From the NCBI RefSeq assembly GCF_011752525.1, contig NZ_VWXI01000005.1, positions 124,001 through 188,000 on the forward strand: 64,000 nucleotides of DNA, in the 5' to 3' direction. Positions 47,060 to 55,680 of the stretch are shown one piece after another. Both the position numbers and the translations under genes were made by a program. Under the pieces are notes generated by a model. The model saw only the letters and a program-made list of their open reading frames with translations, was not told the origin of the DNA and did no database searches. Position 1 is the stretch's first letter, and each line of letters opens with the position of its first letter. The DNA comes from Pantoea sp. Cy-639. GTDB taxonomy: Bacteria; Pseudomonadota; Gammaproteobacteria; Pseudomonadales; Pseudomonadaceae.

Positions 47060-48217
47060 CTAGTCGCGGCGATCCAGCAGGTTGGCCACTACCCGGTCCA
47101 ACCAACCCCACAGCCGCTGTTGCACCCGCCGCCACAACGGCCGGGCATGCCAGCGCGCCAGGTCGACCTCCAGGCTCTGGGCGAAATCGCGTTCGAAGCT
47201 GGCCGCCACCGCAGCGGTCAGCGGCGGATCGAGGGCCTCGACGTTGGCCTCGAGGTTGAAGCGCAGGTTCCAGTGATCGAAGTTGCAGGAGCCGACGCTG
47301 ACCCAATCGTCGACCAGCACCATTTTCAGATGCAGGAAACAGGGCTGGTATTCGAAGATCCGCACCCCGGCGCGCAGCAGTCGCGGGTAATAGCGATGCC
47401 CGGCATAACGCACCGCCGGATGGTCGGTACGTGGGCCGGTGAGCAGCAGGCGCACGTCGATGCCCTTGAGCGCAGCCCGGCGCAGCGAGCGGCGCACGCT
47501 GAAGGTCGGCAGAAAGTACGGCGTGGCCAGCCAGATCCGCCGCTGGCCGCTGTTCAGCGCACGCACCAGCGCATGCAGGATGTCCTGGTGCTGGCGGGCG
47601 TCGGCATAGGCCACCCGGCCCATGCCCTGGCCCTGGGCCGGTACCCGGGGCAGGCGCGGCAGGCCGAACCCCTCCGGCGGGCGCCAGGCGGTACGACGCT
47701 GGTTGGCGTGCCATTGACGGTCGAACAACAGTTGCCAGTCGGTGACCACCGGCCCCTCCATGCGCACCATCACCTCATGCCATTCGCTGGTGTCGACGTC
47801 GGGCCTCCAGAACTCATCGGTGACCCCGGTGCCGCCCACCACTGCCCAACGCTCGTCCACCAGCAGCAGCTTGCGATGATCGCGGTAAAGGTTGCGCAGG
47901 CCACGACGCCAGCGCAGGCGGTTGTACCAACGCAAGTACACCCCCGCCGCCAGCAACCGTTCACGCAATACGCCGGGAAAGGCCAACGAGCCATAGTCGT
48001 CGAACAGACAGCGCACCCGCACGCCACGCTGCGCCGCCTGCTCCAGCGCCTCGACCACGGCCTCGGCACAGGCACCGCCCTCGACCAGGTACAGCTCCAG
48101 GTCGACCTGGAACTCGGCGCGCACGATCGCCAGGAGCATGCGCGGAAAGAATGCAGGGCCATCGATCAGCAGTTCGAACTGATTGCCATCCCGCCAGGGG
48201 AAGACCGGCCCGGGCAT
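47060..48217 (-). CDS. Phospholipase D-type cardiolipin synthase-like protein
   Basis: A 385-aa protein with two HKD motifs: [18 protein letters not shown] near residue 113 and [19 protein letters not shown] near residue 298. The absence of N-terminal TM helices and the length resemble the ClsB type, which makes cardiolipin or phosphatidylglycerol by phosphatidyl transfer. It starts 2 bp after the stop of the YceI gene on the same strand, so the two are probably co-transcribed. Confidence 0.87.
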   Translation of the reverse strand: MPGPVFPWRDGNQFELLIDGPAFFPRMLLAIVRAEFQVDLELYLVEGGACAEAVVEALEQAAQRGVRVRCLFDDYGSLAFPGVLRERLLAAGVYLRWYNRLRWRRGLRNLYRDHRKLLLVDERWAVVGGTGVTDEFWRPDVDTSEWHEVMVRMEGPVVTDWQLLFDRQWHANQRRTAWRPPEGFGLPRLPRVPAQGQGMGRVAYADARQHQDILHALVRALNSGQRRIWLATPYFLPTFSVRRSLRRAALKGIDVRLLLTGPRTDHPAVRYAGHRYYPRLLRAGVRIFEYQPCFLHLKMVLVDDWVSVGSCNFDHWNLRFNLEANVEALDPPLTAAVAASFERDFAQSLEVDLARWHARPLWRRVQQRLWGWLDRVVANLLDRRD

Positions 48218-48218
48218 C

Positions 48219-48812
48219 TCAGCGTGCGGTGAAGATCAGCACCGCGCTCACCGGCACCGAAGGATTGATTGATCTGAGCCCGGCGAGCTTGCGCAGGTTT
48301 TCCAGACCCGGCAACAAGCCAAAGTCCGAGGCGCTCAGGATCAACGGCTCGAGCGTGACCACCTGGAAGCGTCGCTCATCCAGGCGGGTGGCCAACAACA
48401 GGGGGGTATAGCTGCGGGTCTGGCCATGCAGGGTGACGCTCACCGGCAGACGCAATTCCAGCTGGGCACCATTGGCCAGGTCGTTGATCGGCCGCAGGTC
48501 GATCTGCGCCCGTACCGTGGCTTCGGGAAACTGCTCGAACGCGAACAGTCCGTCGCGCATGCGCTCGTCACGCAGCGGGATGCCACTGCTGATCGAGTCC
48601 ATCTCGATGCTGACCTCGGCCGCGCCCTTGCGATCGACCTTGCCATGCAGCACCAGGAAGCGGTTGACCTCGGCAATATTGCCGTTCTTGCCAGTGACGA
48701 AGGACAGACGCGACGACTCGCCATCCAGATGCCAGTTGGCCTGGGCGGGGAGGCCCGTGGCCATGATCAGTGGAAGCAACAAGGTGGGGAGCAGACGGGA
48801 CGGCTTGAACAT
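48219..48812 (-). CDS. YceI-family periplasmic protein
   Basis: A 197-aa protein with signal peptide (MFKPSRLLPTLLLPLIMATG, cleavage after AQA) and a YceI lipocalin-like beta-barrel (WHLDGESSRLSFVTGK at the start, FGLLPGLENLRKL near the end). YceI proteins bind polyisoprenoid or lipid-like molecules. Co-transcribed with the phospholipase-type gene, which fits a membrane-lipid role, though this is inference. Confidence 0.88.
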   Translation of the reverse strand: MFKPSRLLPTLLLPLIMATGLPAQANWHLDGESSRLSFVTGKNGNIAEVNRFLVLHGKVDRKGAAEVSIEMDSISSGIPLRDERMRDGLFAFEQFPEATVRAQIDLRPINDLANGAQLELRLPVSVTLHGQTRSYTPLLLATRLDERRFQVVTLEPLILSASDFGLLPGLENLRKLAGLRSINPSVPVSAVLIFTAR

Positions 48813-48856
48813 GTGAAATCCTGTGAAACAAGACCGTCAACCTTACCCGCACGGTT

Positions 48857-49153
48857 TCACGGCAGCAAGCGGCAGCCCTCGCGCCGGCCCTGCCAGGCCG
48901 CCTGGTTGCTCCGCCCCAGGCCTTGGGCCGTGACCTGCCGCCGCACGCTGTCCTCCTCGAGCGAGGCAAGGGGCAGGTACTGCTTCACATAACCCCGGCA
49001 GTACGCCTCGTCGAAGTGCATCACGAAACGGCACGAGCAGTACTCCTTCGCCGAATACGCCGAGAGGATGCCGGGGAAGTCCGCCAGCGCCTGGCGCTCG
49101 TGCCAGCCCCAGGCCAACAGCAGCGCCAACGCCAGCAGCAGGATCCGCTTCAT
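48857..49153 (-). CDS. Small exported Cys-containing protein
   Basis: A 98-aa protein with signal peptide (MKRILLLALALLLAWGWHER, cleavage near ALA) and mature Cys residues in KEYCSCRFVMHFDEAYCRGY and GCRLLP, which suggests periplasmic disulfides. A very strong GGGGAGGGGAG site precedes the start. Its ATG overlaps the stop of the exported serine hydrolase gene (ATGA), so the two are translationally coupled. Family and function were not recognised. Confidence 0.75.
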   Translation of the reverse strand: MKRILLLALALLLAWGWHERQALADFPGILSAYSAKEYCSCRFVMHFDEAYCRGYVKQYLPLASLEEDSVRRQVTAQGLGRSNQAAWQGRREGCRLLP

Positions 49154-50226
49154 CTCCCCTCCCCGGCCACGGCGGCCAGCACTCGCTTGAGCAGTTCGTT
49201 GTGGCTGTAGGTGCCGTCGCGATCATCGCCGTAGCGTACGATCACCAGTTTCTGCGCGGGTAACACATACAGCGCCTGCCCCCAGTGTCCCAAGGCGGCG
49301 AAGGTGTCGAGCGGCGCGTCCGGCCATGGCGGCGACTGGCCGGGCAATGGCTGGTTCAGCCACCAGTGGCCTCCTGGGTTCGCTTCGCCGGGAAGGGGCT
49401 CGGCGCTCGTGAACAGGGTTCGGTTGAACGCCAGCCACCGCGCCGGCAACAGTTGCTGCTCGCGCCAGCGCCCGCCGCGCTGCATCAGCAGGCCGATGCG
49501 CGCCAGGTCCCGGGCGCTCAGGTATAGATATGAGGAACCGACATAGGTGCCCGCGCCATCGCGCTCCCAGGCGGCACTGTCGATACCCAGCGGATTGAAC
49601 AGTGCCTGCCAGGGATAGTCGGCGTAGCGTCCCGGCTCGAGCATGCCACGCAGGGCCGCGGCCAGCAGGTTGCTGTCGCCGCTGGAGTAGACGAAGCGAG
49701 TGCCCGGCGGGCGAGCGGCCGGCATGCCGGCGGTGTAGGCGGCCATGTCGTTGCGGCCACGGGTATAGAGCATGGCGACCACCGACGATTTCAGTGGCGC
49801 GTATTCGTAGTCTTCCTGCCAGGCCAGGCCGCTGGCCCAATGCAGCAAGTCGGCCAGGCGCAGCGTCGGGTGCTGCTGCAAGGCGGGGTAGTAGCGCGCG
49901 GCAGGATCGTCCAGCCGGAAGCGTCCCTCGCCGTAGGCCACGCCCATGACCGTGGCCAGCACGCTCTTGCTCACCGACCAGGTCAGGTGCGGGGTGTCGG
50001 CGCCGGTAGGCGCGGCGTAGCGCTCGTGGAGAATGTGACCATCGCGGATGATCAACAAGGCATCGGTGCGCACGCCACTGCGCTCGGCGTCACGCGGCGG
50101 GAAGGCGTAGGCATCGACGGCCTGCCAGTCGAACGTGGAAGTGTCGACTGGCCATTGCGCGCCGGGCCAGTCTTCGGCCCAGGACGGGCAGGCCAGCATG
50201 GCCAGGAACAACAGCACTGCCTTCAT
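49150..50226 (-). CDS. Exported serine hydrolase of the beta-lactamase (class C) family
   Basis: A 358-aa protein with signal peptide (MKAVLLFLAMLACPSWA). The SxxK catalytic motif is SVSK in LTWSVSKSVLATVMG (about residue 85), and FVYSSGDSN likely takes the YxN place. No clear KTG was seen, so it is more likely an esterase or peptidase of the family than a true beta-lactamase. The start was chosen at the signal peptide; an in-frame ATG 12 codons upstream would bury it. Confidence 0.83.
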   Translation of the reverse strand: MKAVLLFLAMLACPSWAEDWPGAQWPVDTSTFDWQAVDAYAFPPRDAERSGVRTDALLIIRDGHILHERYAAPTGADTPHLTWSVSKSVLATVMGVAYGEGRFRLDDPAARYYPALQQHPTLRLADLLHWASGLAWQEDYEYAPLKSSVVAMLYTRGRNDMAAYTAGMPAARPPGTRFVYSSGDSNLLAAALRGMLEPGRYADYPWQALFNPLGIDSAAWERDGAGTYVGSSYLYLSARDLARIGLLMQRGGRWREQQLLPARWLAFNRTLFTSAEPLPGEANPGGHWWLNQPLPGQSPPWPDAPLDTFAALGHWGQALYVLPAQKLVIVRYGDDRDGTYSHNELLKRVLAAVAGEGR

Positions 50227-50293
50227 GAAAGCTGCCTGCTTGGGCCGGCGAGGCAGCCCCATGGTTCAACGAATCCCCCAGCCTCTCAGGCTT

Positions 50294-51181
50294 TCATGAC
50301 AATCCGGCGGCAGCCCACGCCTTGGCCAGGCGCTTGTCACGGGCGGCGGCGGCCAGCGCCAGCACGCTCTGGTCGCGCTGCCACAGTTGCAGCCACTGCT
50401 CAGGCCCGCTGGCCAGCGCCTTGTCTATCTCGCCGCGCAGGCCCTGGAACTGGGCGAACAGCCCGCCCAGCAGCAAATGGCAGGCCACCCCCTCGGGGCA
50501 TTGCCGGCTGCCTTCGGCGCACCCAGCCAACAACGCCAGCAGGCGCAAGCGCAGGTCCTGGGGCCAGGCGCACTCCTGGGCCACGCCGTACAGCCAAGCG
50601 ACCAGCGCGCTGAGCACGTAGAGATCCTCCAGCGAGCGGAAGGGCTTCACGTAGGCATCCCAGCCATCGCCGGCCAGCAGTTCACAGGCAGCCCCCTCCA
50701 GTATCAGCCGACCGTGACCGACCTCAGGCATCAGGGGCAGGGTCGGCAAGGCTTCCAGGGTAACGCCAGGCTCACCTGGATAGACCACCGCCAGTTGCAG
50801 GCTCGGCGCCTCATCCTGCCCTTCATGGCGCGCCGCCACCAGCAGCCACTCGGCTTCCAGGCCAGCGGTAACGAAATCCTTGCTGCCACTCAGGCGCAGG
50901 CCCTCCAGCCGGGTGCGCATGTCCGCCGGGCGCACGCTGCGTCGCTCGGTGGCGCACAACGCGCCCAGGCTTGCCGGCGCGCTGGGCCAGAGCACCCGCA
51001 GGGCCGCCTGGTAACCGAGCAGGAAGGCCAGGCCGGGAGTGGCCATGGCGCGTCCGCCGAGCACCGCCAGTTCGAACGGGGCAGCCGTGCCGAGGCGTTC
51101 GAACACCGCGCTGTAGGTTTCGCCCAGGGTCGCCGCCAATGGCTGACGCAGAGGGTCGTTGAGTCGTTGCAACCAGGCCAT
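50294..51181 (-). CDS. Short acyl-CoA dehydrogenase-like protein
   Basis: A 295-aa protein whose middle part (ADMRTRLEGLRLSGSKDFVT, then WLLVAARHEG) resembles the beta-domain of acyl-CoA dehydrogenases, followed by a helical region. It is about 90 residues shorter than the usual enzyme, and no clear catalytic Glu or FAD motif is evident, so activity is doubtful. The start has an AAGGAG site. It is divergent from olsB with 133 bp between starts. Confidence 0.7.
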   Translation of the reverse strand: MAWLQRLNDPLRQPLAATLGETYSAVFERLGTAAPFELAVLGGRAMATPGLAFLLGYQAALRVLWPSAPASLGALCATERRSVRPADMRTRLEGLRLSGSKDFVTAGLEAEWLLVAARHEGQDEAPSLQLAVVYPGEPGVTLEALPTLPLMPEVGHGRLILEGAACELLAGDGWDAYVKPFRSLEDLYVLSALVAWLYGVAQECAWPQDLRLRLLALLAGCAEGSRQCPEGVACHLLLGGLFAQFQGLRGEIDKALASGPEQWLQLWQRDQSVLALAAAARDKRLAKAWAAAGLS

Positions 51182-51314
51182 CGCAAGCTCCTTTTGAGGG
51201 TGTCACGCAAGCATCACCAAAGATTCACGGAGGTGACACTGCGCGTACCTAGGCTGACTTTGCACAACAAAGCCGACCGGCCGCAACCCTTGGGCTGGCT
51301 TATGGAGACTCGCA

Positions 51315-52070
51315 ATGACCCGGATCGCTCGCCCTGGCGACAACAGCACCGAACGCCGTCTGCAAGCCGAACGCCTGGTCGGCGCCACGGCCCTGCAAGA
51401 AGCACAGGCCCTGCGTTTCAAGGTATTCAGCGCCGAATTCAAGGCCAAGCTCAAGGGCGCCGAACACGGCCTGGACATGGACGACTACGATATCCACTGC
51501 CGCCATATCGGCGTGCGTGACCTGAGCACCGGGCAACTGGTCGCCACCACCCGCCTGCTCGATCACCAAGCCGCCAGCAGCCTGGGCCGCTTCTACAGCG
51601 AGGAAGAATTCAGCCTGCACGGCCTGCTGCAGTTGCAGGGGCCGATCCTCGAGCTCGGCCGGACCTGCGTCGACCCGGACTACCGCAACGGTGGCACCAT
51701 CGCCGTGCTCTGGGGCGAACTGGCCGAAGTGCTCAATGAGGGTCGCTACAGCTACCTGATGGGTTGCGCCAGCATCCCCATGCAAGACGGCGGCGTACAA
51801 GCCCACGCGATCATGCAGCGCCTGCGCGAGCGCTACCTGTGCACCGAGCACTTGCGCGCCGAACCGAAGAACCCGCTGCCGACCCTGGCCTTGCCCAACA
51901 ATGTCATCGCCGAGATGCCGCCGCTGCTCAAGGCCTATATGCGCCTGGGCGCGAAGATCTGCGGCGAACCCTGCTGGGACGAGGATTTCCAGGTTGCCGA
52001 CGTGTTCATCCTGCTCAAGCGCGACGAACTGTGCCCACGCTACGCCCGCCACTTCAAGGCGGCGGTCTGA
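51315..52070 (+). CDS. olsB: L-ornithine N-alpha-acyltransferase OlsB
   Basis: A 251-aa GNAT-like acyltransferase that N-acylates ornithine with a 3-hydroxyacyl group from ACP, the first step of ornithine lipid synthesis. Visible features: [20 protein letters not shown] at the N-terminus, [20 protein letters not shown] in the centre, and [18 protein letters not shown]. The stop overlaps the olsA start (TGATG). Ornithine lipids usually replace phospholipids under phosphate limitation. Confidence 0.93.
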   Translation: MTRIARPGDNSTERRLQAERLVGATALQEAQALRFKVFSAEFKAKLKGAEHGLDMDDYDIHCRHIGVRDLSTGQLVATTRLLDHQAASSLGRFYSEEEFSLHGLLQLQGPILELGRTCVDPDYRNGGTIAVLWGELAEVLNEGRYSYLMGCASIPMQDGGVQAHAIMQRLRERYLCTEHLRAEPKNPLPTLALPNNVIAEMPPLLKAYMRLGAKICGEPCWDEDFQVADVFILLKRDELCPRYARHFKAAV

Positions 52071-52852
52071 TGCCGCGCCTGCGGGCGATAGCCCGCCTGT
52101 TGCGCCTGCTACTGGTGGTTGCCCTGGGCCTGGCCATGGCCAGTGTCATCGCCGTGGGCGAACGGCTCGGCCTGAAAGCCTCGGCCGAACGCCGCCAGCG
52201 CTGGACCTGCCTGTTCATGCGTCACCTGGTCGACGCCCTGCCCTTCAAGGTACGGATCCAGGGTGAGCTGCCGCGCCAGCCGCTGCTGTGGGTTTGCAAC
52301 CATGTGTCGTGGACCGACATCCCCCTGCTGGGCATGCTCACCCCGCTGTCGTTCCTGTCCAAGGCCGAAGTTCGCCAATGGCCGGTGGCCGGCTGGCTGG
52401 CGGAAAAGGCCGGGACGCTGTTCATTCGCCGTGGCGGCGGCGATGCCCAACGCCTGCGCGAACAGATCAGTGGCCTGCTCGGCGAGCAGCGTCCTTTGCT
52501 GATCTTCCCTGAAGGCACCACTACTGATGGCCGTACCTTGCGTACCTTCCATGGCCGCCTGCTGGCCGGTGCCATCGACCGAGGCACGCCGTTGCAGCCA
52601 GTGGCGATCCAGTACCTGCGCGATGGCCAGCCAGATCCACTTGCACCGTTCATTGGCGAGGATGACCTGGTGTCGCATCTGATGCGGCTGTTCGGCCAGG
52701 ACCGTGGCGAGGTGGTGATCCAGCTGTTGCCACCTGTTCAAAGCGCCGGCAAGGAGCGCGCGGCGCTGGCGCTCCAGGCGCAGCAGGCGATACACCTGGC
52801 TTTGTTCGGTTTCGAGGAGGTCGAGCAGCGTCGGGGGGTGAAGGCTGCTTGA
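52070..52852 (+). CDS. olsA: Lyso-ornithine lipid O-acyltransferase OlsA
   Basis: A 260-aa PlsC-family acyltransferase that completes ornithine lipid by O-acylation. An N-terminal TM segment (LRLLLVVALGLAMASVIAVG) precedes the NHVSWTD (HX4D) motif and FPEGTTTDG. The start ATG shares its A with the olsB stop, so the pair is translationally coupled. The end is followed by non-coding repeat DNA. Confidence 0.92.
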   Translation: MPRLRAIARLLRLLLVVALGLAMASVIAVGERLGLKASAERRQRWTCLFMRHLVDALPFKVRIQGELPRQPLLWVCNHVSWTDIPLLGMLTPLSFLSKAEVRQWPVAGWLAEKAGTLFIRRGGGDAQRLREQISGLLGEQRPLLIFPEGTTTDGRTLRTFHGRLLAGAIDRGTPLQPVAIQYLRDGQPDPLAPFIGEDDLVSHLMRLFGQDRGEVVIQLLPPVQSAGKERAALALQAQQAIHLALFGFEEVEQRRGVKAA

Positions 52853-52987
52853 GGATGTGCGTTGGGGCCGGGTTCCTTGGGGACATCGCATGAGGGCTTT
52901 CCAGTGTCCGCCGAGGCAAAGGCAGCGCTCTGGAGATCGAGCACCTTTTACCGCCTGGTGCGGGGCTGGAGTCTTGCGGCGCCTAGC

Positions 52988-53050
52988 AGATCGAGCGCCG
53001 CCCGCGCGGCGCATCGCGGGCTATCGCCCACTCCCACATCTGTTTCGGGC
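52988..53050. repeat. Left 63-bp terminal inverted repeat
   Basis: It pairs with 53321-53383 with one mismatch over 63 bp. The arm begins AGATCGAGCGCCGCCCGCGC and ends ATCTGTTTCGGGC. Its core GGGCTATCGCCCACTCCCAC is REP-like. Confidence 0.9.
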
Positions 53051-53330
53051 GATGCAGTCCTGTGAGGGTACCGCTGTATGCCTTGGTGCATGTCTCAAGT
53101 CAGGCGAAGCGCCAGCGACGCCCACGCTGAAACCGCGTCCTGCCAACAAGGCGGACCAGGCAATGCCACAGGAGAGACTGGCCCGAAACAGATGCTGTCC
53201 TGTGGGGGTATCGCTGTATGCCTTGGTGCATGTCTCAAGTCAGGCGAAGCGCCAGCGACGCCCACGCTGAAACCGCGTCCTGCTAACAAGGCGGACCAGG
53301 CAATGCCACAGGAGAGACTGGCCCGAAACA
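53051..53330. repeat. Two tandem 140-bp repeats
   Basis: Copy 1 at 53051-53190 and copy 2 at 53191-53330 differ at 4 of 140 positions (53056/53196, 53065/53205, 53071/53211, 53143/53283). Each copy ends GCCCGAAACA, the sequence that also begins the right inverted repeat. Confidence 0.92.
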
Positions 53331-53383
53331 AATGTGGGAGTGGGCGATAGCCCGCGATGCGCCGCGCGGGCGGCGCTCGATCT
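53321..53383. repeat. Right 63-bp terminal inverted repeat
   Basis: Reverse complement of 52988-53050 except for one base (CAAATG against CAGATG). The arm begins GCCCGAAACAAATGTGGGAG. Confidence 0.9.
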
Positions 53384-53399
53384 CAAGAGCGCTACAAGA

Positions 53400-54023
53400 C
53401 TATAGCCCTGCCCCCACACTCCCCGATCCAATTGCAACCAAAGCACTCTCCCCTCTCCCCGCCTCGGCAAACGCCTGCAACTGTGGATAGAACACCCGGA
53501 AGTCCGCCAGCAACGGCTCATAAAGCCGCTCCAGCTCATCCATCATGCCGTCCATCCCTTCAGGTCGCGACAACCGCCGGGCAATGCCATGAAACACCTG
53601 CTCGAGAGTAGCGAAATCGCCATAGGCCCCCAGCCAGTCATCCGCCGCCATATACGGTGCGATCCGCGCCAGGCGGCCGGGCAACGCCGGCTCGGCCAAC
53701 AGCACCCGGTAGAACCCCCGGGTGAACTGCTCCAGTGGCTGCTCCGCGTACTCGCCCCAATGCCGGGCCAGGCAATGGTCGAAGAACACATCCAGGGCAA
53801 TGCCGGCGAACCGCCGCCGCTCCCGGGGGAAACGCGCCAGCGCCGCCAGTACCTGCGGATGACTGTCGGTATAGCGGTCGATGTGCCGATGCAGGCGGAT
53901 TGCAGCTTCCAGCGCCGGGGGAAAACGCCCCTCGAGCGAGCCTTTGACGAAATCGCCATACAGACTGCCCAGCAGTTGCTGCGGCGCCGGACCGCCCAGA
54001 TGAAGGTGTGCGAGGTAGTTCAT
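53400..54023 (-). CDS. acpH: Acyl-carrier-protein phosphodiesterase (AcpH-like)
   Basis: A 207-aa HD-type hydrolase that removes the 4'-phosphopantetheine arm of ACP. Family features: N-terminal MNYLAHLHLGGP, GSLYGDFVKG, RLHRHIDRYTDSHP (metal-binding His/Asp) and DVFFDHCLARHW. The last ~12 residues (GESALVAIGSGSVGAGL) abut the repeat element, so the original C-terminus may have been altered slightly. It is divergent from pyeR. Confidence 0.88.
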   Translation of the reverse strand: MNYLAHLHLGGPAPQQLLGSLYGDFVKGSLEGRFPPALEAAIRLHRHIDRYTDSHPQVLAALARFPRERRRFAGIALDVFFDHCLARHWGEYAEQPLEQFTRGFYRVLLAEPALPGRLARIAPYMAADDWLGAYGDFATLEQVFHGIARRLSRPEGMDGMMDELERLYEPLLADFRVFYPQLQAFAEAGRGESALVAIGSGSVGAGL

Positions 54024-54106
54024 GGCGGCAGTCTAGCACCGCACCCGCACCCGCTGGCACAGCCCGATATAACGTTTCACGCTCGACTCAGAACCTCTTC
54101 ATATTT

Positions 54107-54152
54107 GTATATCGCGAAATACCGATTTATATTTCGCCTCATCGCGATATAC
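54107..54152. promoter_or_regulatory. Nested palindromic operators upstream of the ArsR-type gene
   Basis: An outer inverted repeat GTATATCGCGA (54107-54117) / TCGCGATATAC (54142-54152) encloses an inner one, GCGAAATA (54114-54121) / TATTTCGC (54130-54137). They lie just upstream of the pyeR start and most likely bind the PyeR repressor. Confidence 0.75.
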
Positions 54153-54175
54153 CGCTACACACACTGAGCCCGATC

Positions 54176-54478
54176 ATGCCTCTCGATATCGACGAAATCA
54201 TCAAAGCCCTGTCCCACCCCGTCCGACGGGACATTCTCGTCTGGCTCAAGGAGCCGGCCGCGCACTTCCCCGACCAGCACCACAGCATCGAACACGGCGT
54301 CTGCGCCGGGCAGATCGACCAGCGCTGCGGACTTTCGCAGTCGACCGTCTCCGCCCACCTGGCCACCCTGCAACGCGCCGGCCTGGTCAGCAGCCAGAAG
54401 ATCGGCCAGTGGCACTTCTTCAAACGCAACGAGGACACCATCCAGGCGTTCCTCAAGCAGATCAGCCAAGAGCTCTGA
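54176..54478 (+). CDS. pyeR: ArsR-family repressor PyeR
   Basis: A 100-aa winged helix-turn-helix repressor: IIKALSHPVRRDILVWLKEP, then CGLSQSTVSAHLATLQRAGL. The metal-binding motif of classical ArsR is absent. Position ahead of an MFS gene and xenB matches pyeR-pyeM-xenB of P. aeruginosa, where PyeR autoregulates the operon. The start MPLDIDEII was chosen because the upstream extension crosses the operator region. Confidence 0.88.
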   Translation: MPLDIDEIIKALSHPVRRDILVWLKEPAAHFPDQHHSIEHGVCAGQIDQRCGLSQSTVSAHLATLQRAGLVSSQKIGQWHFFKRNEDTIQAFLKQISQEL

Positions 54479-54491
54479 CAAGGATCTCGCC

Positions 54492-55661
54492 ATGCCCCTC
54501 CCCCTCTTGATCCTGGCGCTCAGCGCCTTCGCCATCGGCACCACCGAGTTCGTCATCATGGGCCTGTTGCCCGATGTCGCCCAGGACCTCGGCGTAAGCA
54601 TTCCCGGCGCCGGCTGGCTGGTGACCGGCTATGCCCTGGGCGTGGCCATCGGCGCGCCGTTCATGGCCCTGGCCACCGCCCGCCTGCCACGCAAGGCCGC
54701 ACTGGTGGCGCTGATGGGCGTGTTCATCATCGGCAACCTGTTGTGCGCGGTAGCCGGCGACTACAACCTGCTGATGTTCGCCCGGGTGGTCACCGCACTG
54801 TGCCACGGCGCGTTCTTCGGCATCGGCTCGGTGGTCGCTGCCGGCCTGGTGCCCGCCAACCGCCGCGCCTCGGCGGTGGCCCTGATGTTCACCGGCCTGA
54901 CCCTGGCCAACGTGCTCGGCGTGCCGTTGGGCACCGCACTGGGCCAAGTGGCCGGGTGGCGCTCGACCTTCTGGGCGGTGACCGCCATCGGCGTGGTCGC
55001 ACTGCTCGGCCTGATCCGCTTCCTGCCCCTGCAACGCGATGCCGAACAGGTGAACCTGCGCAGCGAACTGGTGGCGCTCAAAGGGGCGGGCATCTGGCTG
55101 TCGCTGAGCATGACCGTGCTGTTCTCAGCCTCGATGTTCGCCCTGTTCACCTACGTCGCGCCGCTGCTCGGCGAAGTCACCGGCGTCTCCCCGCGCGGCG
55201 TGACCTGGACCCTGCTGCTGATCGGCCTGGGCCTGACCCTGGGCAACATCCTCGGCGGCAAGCTGGCCGACAGACGCCTGGGCGCCACCCTGATGGGCGT
55301 TTTCGCCAGCATGGCGGTGGTCTGCACCGTGCTGAGCTGGACCAGCGTCGCGCTGGTACCCGCCGAGATCACCCTGTTCCTCTGGGCCACCGCCGCCTTC
55401 GCCGCCGTGCCGGCGCTGCAGGTCAACGTGGTGACCTACGGCAAGGCCGCGCCGAACCTGGTGTCGACCCTGAACATCGGCGCCTTCAACCTGGGCAATG
55501 CCCTCGGCGCCTGGATCGGCGGCAGCGTCATCGCCCATGGCCTTGGCCTGACCCGCGTCCCCCTGGCGGCGGCGGCCCTGGCGGTGCTGGCACTGATCGT
55601 CACCCTGGTCACCTTCAGCCAGCGCGGTGGCGACGCCGAACTGGCCAACGTATCCCACTGA
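54492..55661 (+). CDS. pyeM: MFS transporter PyeM
   Basis: A 389-aa, 12-TMS drug:H+ antiporter-1 family protein (AraJ/PbuE-like): FAIGTTEFVIMGLLPDVAQD at the N-terminus, ARVVTALCHGAFFGIGSV, and LFTYVAPLLGEVTG. It is the second gene of the pyeR-pyeM-xenB operon, 13 bp after pyeR. Substrate unknown; partnership with an old-yellow enzyme suggests export of an electrophile or a reduced product. Confidence 0.88.
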   Translation: MPLPLLILALSAFAIGTTEFVIMGLLPDVAQDLGVSIPGAGWLVTGYALGVAIGAPFMALATARLPRKAALVALMGVFIIGNLLCAVAGDYNLLMFARVVTALCHGAFFGIGSVVAAGLVPANRRASAVALMFTGLTLANVLGVPLGTALGQVAGWRSTFWAVTAIGVVALLGLIRFLPLQRDAEQVNLRSELVALKGAGIWLSLSMTVLFSASMFALFTYVAPLLGEVTGVSPRGVTWTLLLIGLGLTLGNILGGKLADRRLGATLMGVFASMAVVCTVLSWTSVALVPAEITLFLWATAAFAAVPALQVNVVTYGKAAPNLVSTLNIGAFNLGNALGAWIGGSVIAHGLGLTRVPLAAAALAVLALIVTLVTFSQRGGDAELANVSH

Positions 55662-55680
55662 CCCGTGCGAGGCTTCTGAC

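Larger units (their letters stand above)
52853..53399. other. 547-bp non-coding region containing an inverted-repeat element
   Basis: Most of this gap is the element at 52988-53383 described separately. The outer ~25 bp on each side (about 52962-52987 and 53384-53408) also show imperfect inverted similarity. The remaining left part (52853-52960) carries no recognisable feature. The short ORFs here are repeat shadows. Confidence 0.6.

Noticed and set aside
46407..47714. 435-aa extended form of the DJ-1/PfpI gene
   Set aside because: The extra N-terminus overlaps the phospholipase-type gene and is Ala/Pro/Arg-rich shadow sequence; the 192-aa start fits the family.
49150..50226. True class C beta-lactamase (AmpC)
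   Set aside because: SxxK is present but no clear KTG or YxN was found, and the gene is not linked to an AmpR-type regulator.
53051..53330. CRISPR-like array
   Set aside because: Only two 140-bp direct copies, with no short repeats, spacers or cas genes.
53078..53350. 90-aa frame inside the 53-kb repeat element
   Set aside because: It simply reads through both 140-bp copies in different frames; there is no ribosome binding site or codon signal.
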